Assembly (NCBI GenBank): GCA_001970855.1
Contig: LSSN01001732.1
Span: 1 to 20,681, forward strand
Source of the DNA: Smittium culicis
Taxonomy: Eukaryota > Kickxellomycota > Harpellomycetes > Harpellales > Legeriomycetaceae
Reading direction: 5' to 3'
DNA length: 20,681 bases
Under the pieces are notes generated by a model. That model was not told where the DNA came from. It searched no databases and saw only the letters and a list, made by a program, of their open reading frames with translations. Below are positions 19,367 to 20,681 of the stretch, in pieces. The position numbers and the translations under genes were made by a program. Positions within the stretch are counted from its first letter, which is position 1, and each line of letters starts with the position of its first letter.

Positions 19367-19725
19367 GCAGAATAAATAAAAGATACTATTACGTTTTGAG
19401 TATAAACCAATTTTCGAAAATAAAACTATATTTTCAGTTTATGTAACTTGATAATTGAAATTTTACAGTATTTGAAACAATCGCTAATTTGGATATCAAT
19501 CAAGCAACATTATCTAATTTGCATGCATATAAAGTGTGATTTATGTTGCTGATTAATACCGAAATAATGACGAGCAACGCAAATTTTCAAAAAGAATCAA
19601 GTCAAGTTTATATTGGTAATAATAATAAAAAAATAGCCAAGGATATTTCAATAAAAAAATGGGAGAATTAAAGATACACATTCATGAGAAACATAAAGAT
19701 AAAGGATGTTAAGATGATGGAGGAT

Positions 19726-19737
19726 GGGGGGGGGGGG
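19726..19737. repeat. Homopolymer G12 run
   Basis: Twelve consecutive G on the + strand, 24 bases beyond the stop of the minus-strand gene, so C12 in its 3' untranslated region. Such a run is unusual in this AT-rich DNA and prone to length error. Confidence 0.8.
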
Positions 19738-19760
19738 AGGTAGAAGACTAATGGACAAAG

Positions 19761-20681
19761 TTAACGGAATAATTTGACGAGCGCATGGTGCTGGCACATA
19801 TTTGAGCAAAACGTGAAGTGAAAAAACGGTCCGCTGTTGAAGCTGGCAAAGAAGTCCATGTTGAACATTGGGCATACTGATCCGCACACATAGCAGAAAA
19901 TGGTGTCAAGATTAAGTTTAGCCAAATCTACTAGCCATAATGGCCATTTGTTGGCAGCTGGCTGCGATAAAAGTAAGCAGTCGGATAAATTACTGCGCGG
20001 AAATTCAATGCAAGGTAGTTCAATTGTGTTAAATAGGAATCTACTAGTCTTGTTTGGATGGATGGTGCTTTGCGTTTCATAAGCTGTAGTGGGCAACAAC
20101 CGTTTTGAAGATTCGACAGTGTCGCTATTAATAAAATTTTCGAAAATTTGGTTCCATACTGTACCCATGTGAATACTAGCCTTGTCGGAAATTTCAGGAA
20201 AGTTAGGGAATAGGTCATTCATTTCAATTTTATTTATATCGTCTATCCCAAAGCCATTTAAGGCCTCGTCTTTGGAGCTCAAGTTAACAGAGGCTATTTT
20301 TAGATTAGGCAAAGATTTGCTTCTTTTCATAGTTATTTTATTAAAAATAGACTTTTTTACTGTTATTGGGAAAATATCTTTACTATTAGAGTTGTGGCTT
20401 AGTCCTAATAGTGATTGTATCATTTCATCAGGACTTGGCTGTTTACTTGAAATGCACTCGCATTTTGAAAAGTTATCATTACAAGAACAAATTCTGAGTT
20501 TATTGATTTTTGAGAATAGTATGCATCTTATAACTACAGATGCGGCCAAATCAGCAAGTCTAGGAACAGACTGGCTTCTGTGTATCAAAACGGGATATTT
20601 TTTTGGATTAGTGAACATTTCGGGGGGTTTGAAATCTCTTTCTAGATTTGAAAAAAAGAGCAGCTCTTCATTTGTTGGTTG
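19761..20681 (-). CDS. C-terminal part of a probable leucine-rich-repeat-family protein with Cys-rich zinc-binding tail (5' end off window)
   Basis: The frame is open from the right edge to a TAA at 19761-19763, giving 306 residues without the start. Near the beginning is a PVLIHRSQSVPRLADLAA segment followed by VVIRCILF. Near the end are WPLWLVDLAKLNLDTIF, CYVCGSVCP, PFFHFTFC and CSNMC. Animal LRRC58-like and fungal LRR proteins end in this way: after the repeats comes a 'P-x-L-x-x-L-A-A-R' helix, then a C-terminal CxxCG...CSxxC putative zinc-binding motif. The repeats themselves would lie outside the window. The middle (about 20010-20480 on the + strand) is Ser/Asn-rich, likely disordered, and includes RSKSLPNL. 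The family call rests on remembered motifs and is tentative; the coding call is firm. It converges on the aminotransferase gene. Confidence 0.75.
   Translation of the reverse strand, partial: QPTNEELLFFSNLERDFKPPEMFTNPKKYPVLIHRSQSVPRLADLAASVVIRCILFSKINKLRICSCNDNFSKCECISSKQPSPDEMIQSLLGLSHNSNSKDIFPITVKKSIFNKITMKRSKSLPNLKIASVNLSSKDEALNGFGIDDINKIEMNDLFPNFPEISDKASIHMGTVWNQIFENFINSDTVESSKRLLPTTAYETQSTIHPNKTSRFLFNTIELPCIEFPRSNLSDCLLLSQPAANKWPLWLVDLAKLNLDTIFCYVCGSVCPMFNMDFFASFNSGPFFHFTFCSNMCQHHALVKLFR

Larger units (their letters stand above)
18532..19760. other. Convergent intergenic region
   Basis: The genes on both sides end into it, so it holds two 3' ends. No RNA gene or protein frame can be supported. 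It contains an AAT-type microsatellite near 19055-19072, a long A-run/T-run palindrome at 19337-19366 and a G12 run at 19726-19737. Confidence 0.6.

Noticed and set aside
19900..20082. Plus-strand 60-residue frame
   Set aside because: It is antisense to the Cys-rich C-terminal region of the minus-strand gene.

Overview
The window looks like nuclear DNA of an early-diverging fungus with a very AT-rich genome. Four things point there: large genes with short spliceosomal introns (GTATGC, GTAAGA and GTAACA donors, TAG acceptors, one perfect TACTAAC branch point), intergenic DNA that is mostly A+T, a non-LTR retrotransposon relic, and protein families typical of fungi and animals. The style (AT-rich, LINE relics of this type, RalGAP-type genes) suggests a zoopagomycete relative such as the Harpellales (Smittium-like gut fungi). 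That placement is an inference and has not been tested.

Layout. Positions 3-968 carry the C-terminal end of a LINE reverse-transcriptase ORF, broken by two in-frame stops, followed by a GC-richer tail to about 1165. From about 1165 to 5988 there is no gene. Positions 2673-4938 of this stretch hold a dense cluster of ~190-200 bp MITE-like elements bounded by TTAA, with termini CCCTTTCCCG...CGGGAAAGGG, the signature of piggyBac-type non-autonomous elements. Some are nested, some share one TTAA, and two form a head-to-head fold-back. Positions 5989-13015 hold one large three-exon gene on the + strand. The two long open frames there join in phase across a 98-bp intron into a ~2288-residue protein resembling the Ral GTPase-activating protein beta subunit (RalGAPB family), with a degenerate Rap/Ran-GAP domain at the C terminus. 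Positions 13016-17034 are gene-free, with one diverged and one good piggyBac-type MITE and a second small inverted-repeat family. Positions 17035-18531 hold a four-exon + strand gene for a PLP-dependent aminotransferase class IV (branched-chain/D-amino-acid transaminase fold) protein. Positions 18532-19760 are a convergent intergenic region. From 19761 to the right edge, on the - strand, is the C-terminal part of a gene with a Cys-rich putative zinc-binding end, resembling the tail of fungal and LRRC58-like leucine-rich-repeat proteins.

The three genes have no obvious shared pathway, which is normal for fungal gene order. The RalGAPB-like protein would act with a separate catalytic alpha subunit on Ral/Rheb-type small GTPases, and that partner is not in this window. 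The parts most worth a second look are the nested TTAA-bounded element cluster and the very large Ser/Arg-rich, kinase-motif-rich insertion within the RalGAPB-like protein. I found no convincing new multi-gene system.
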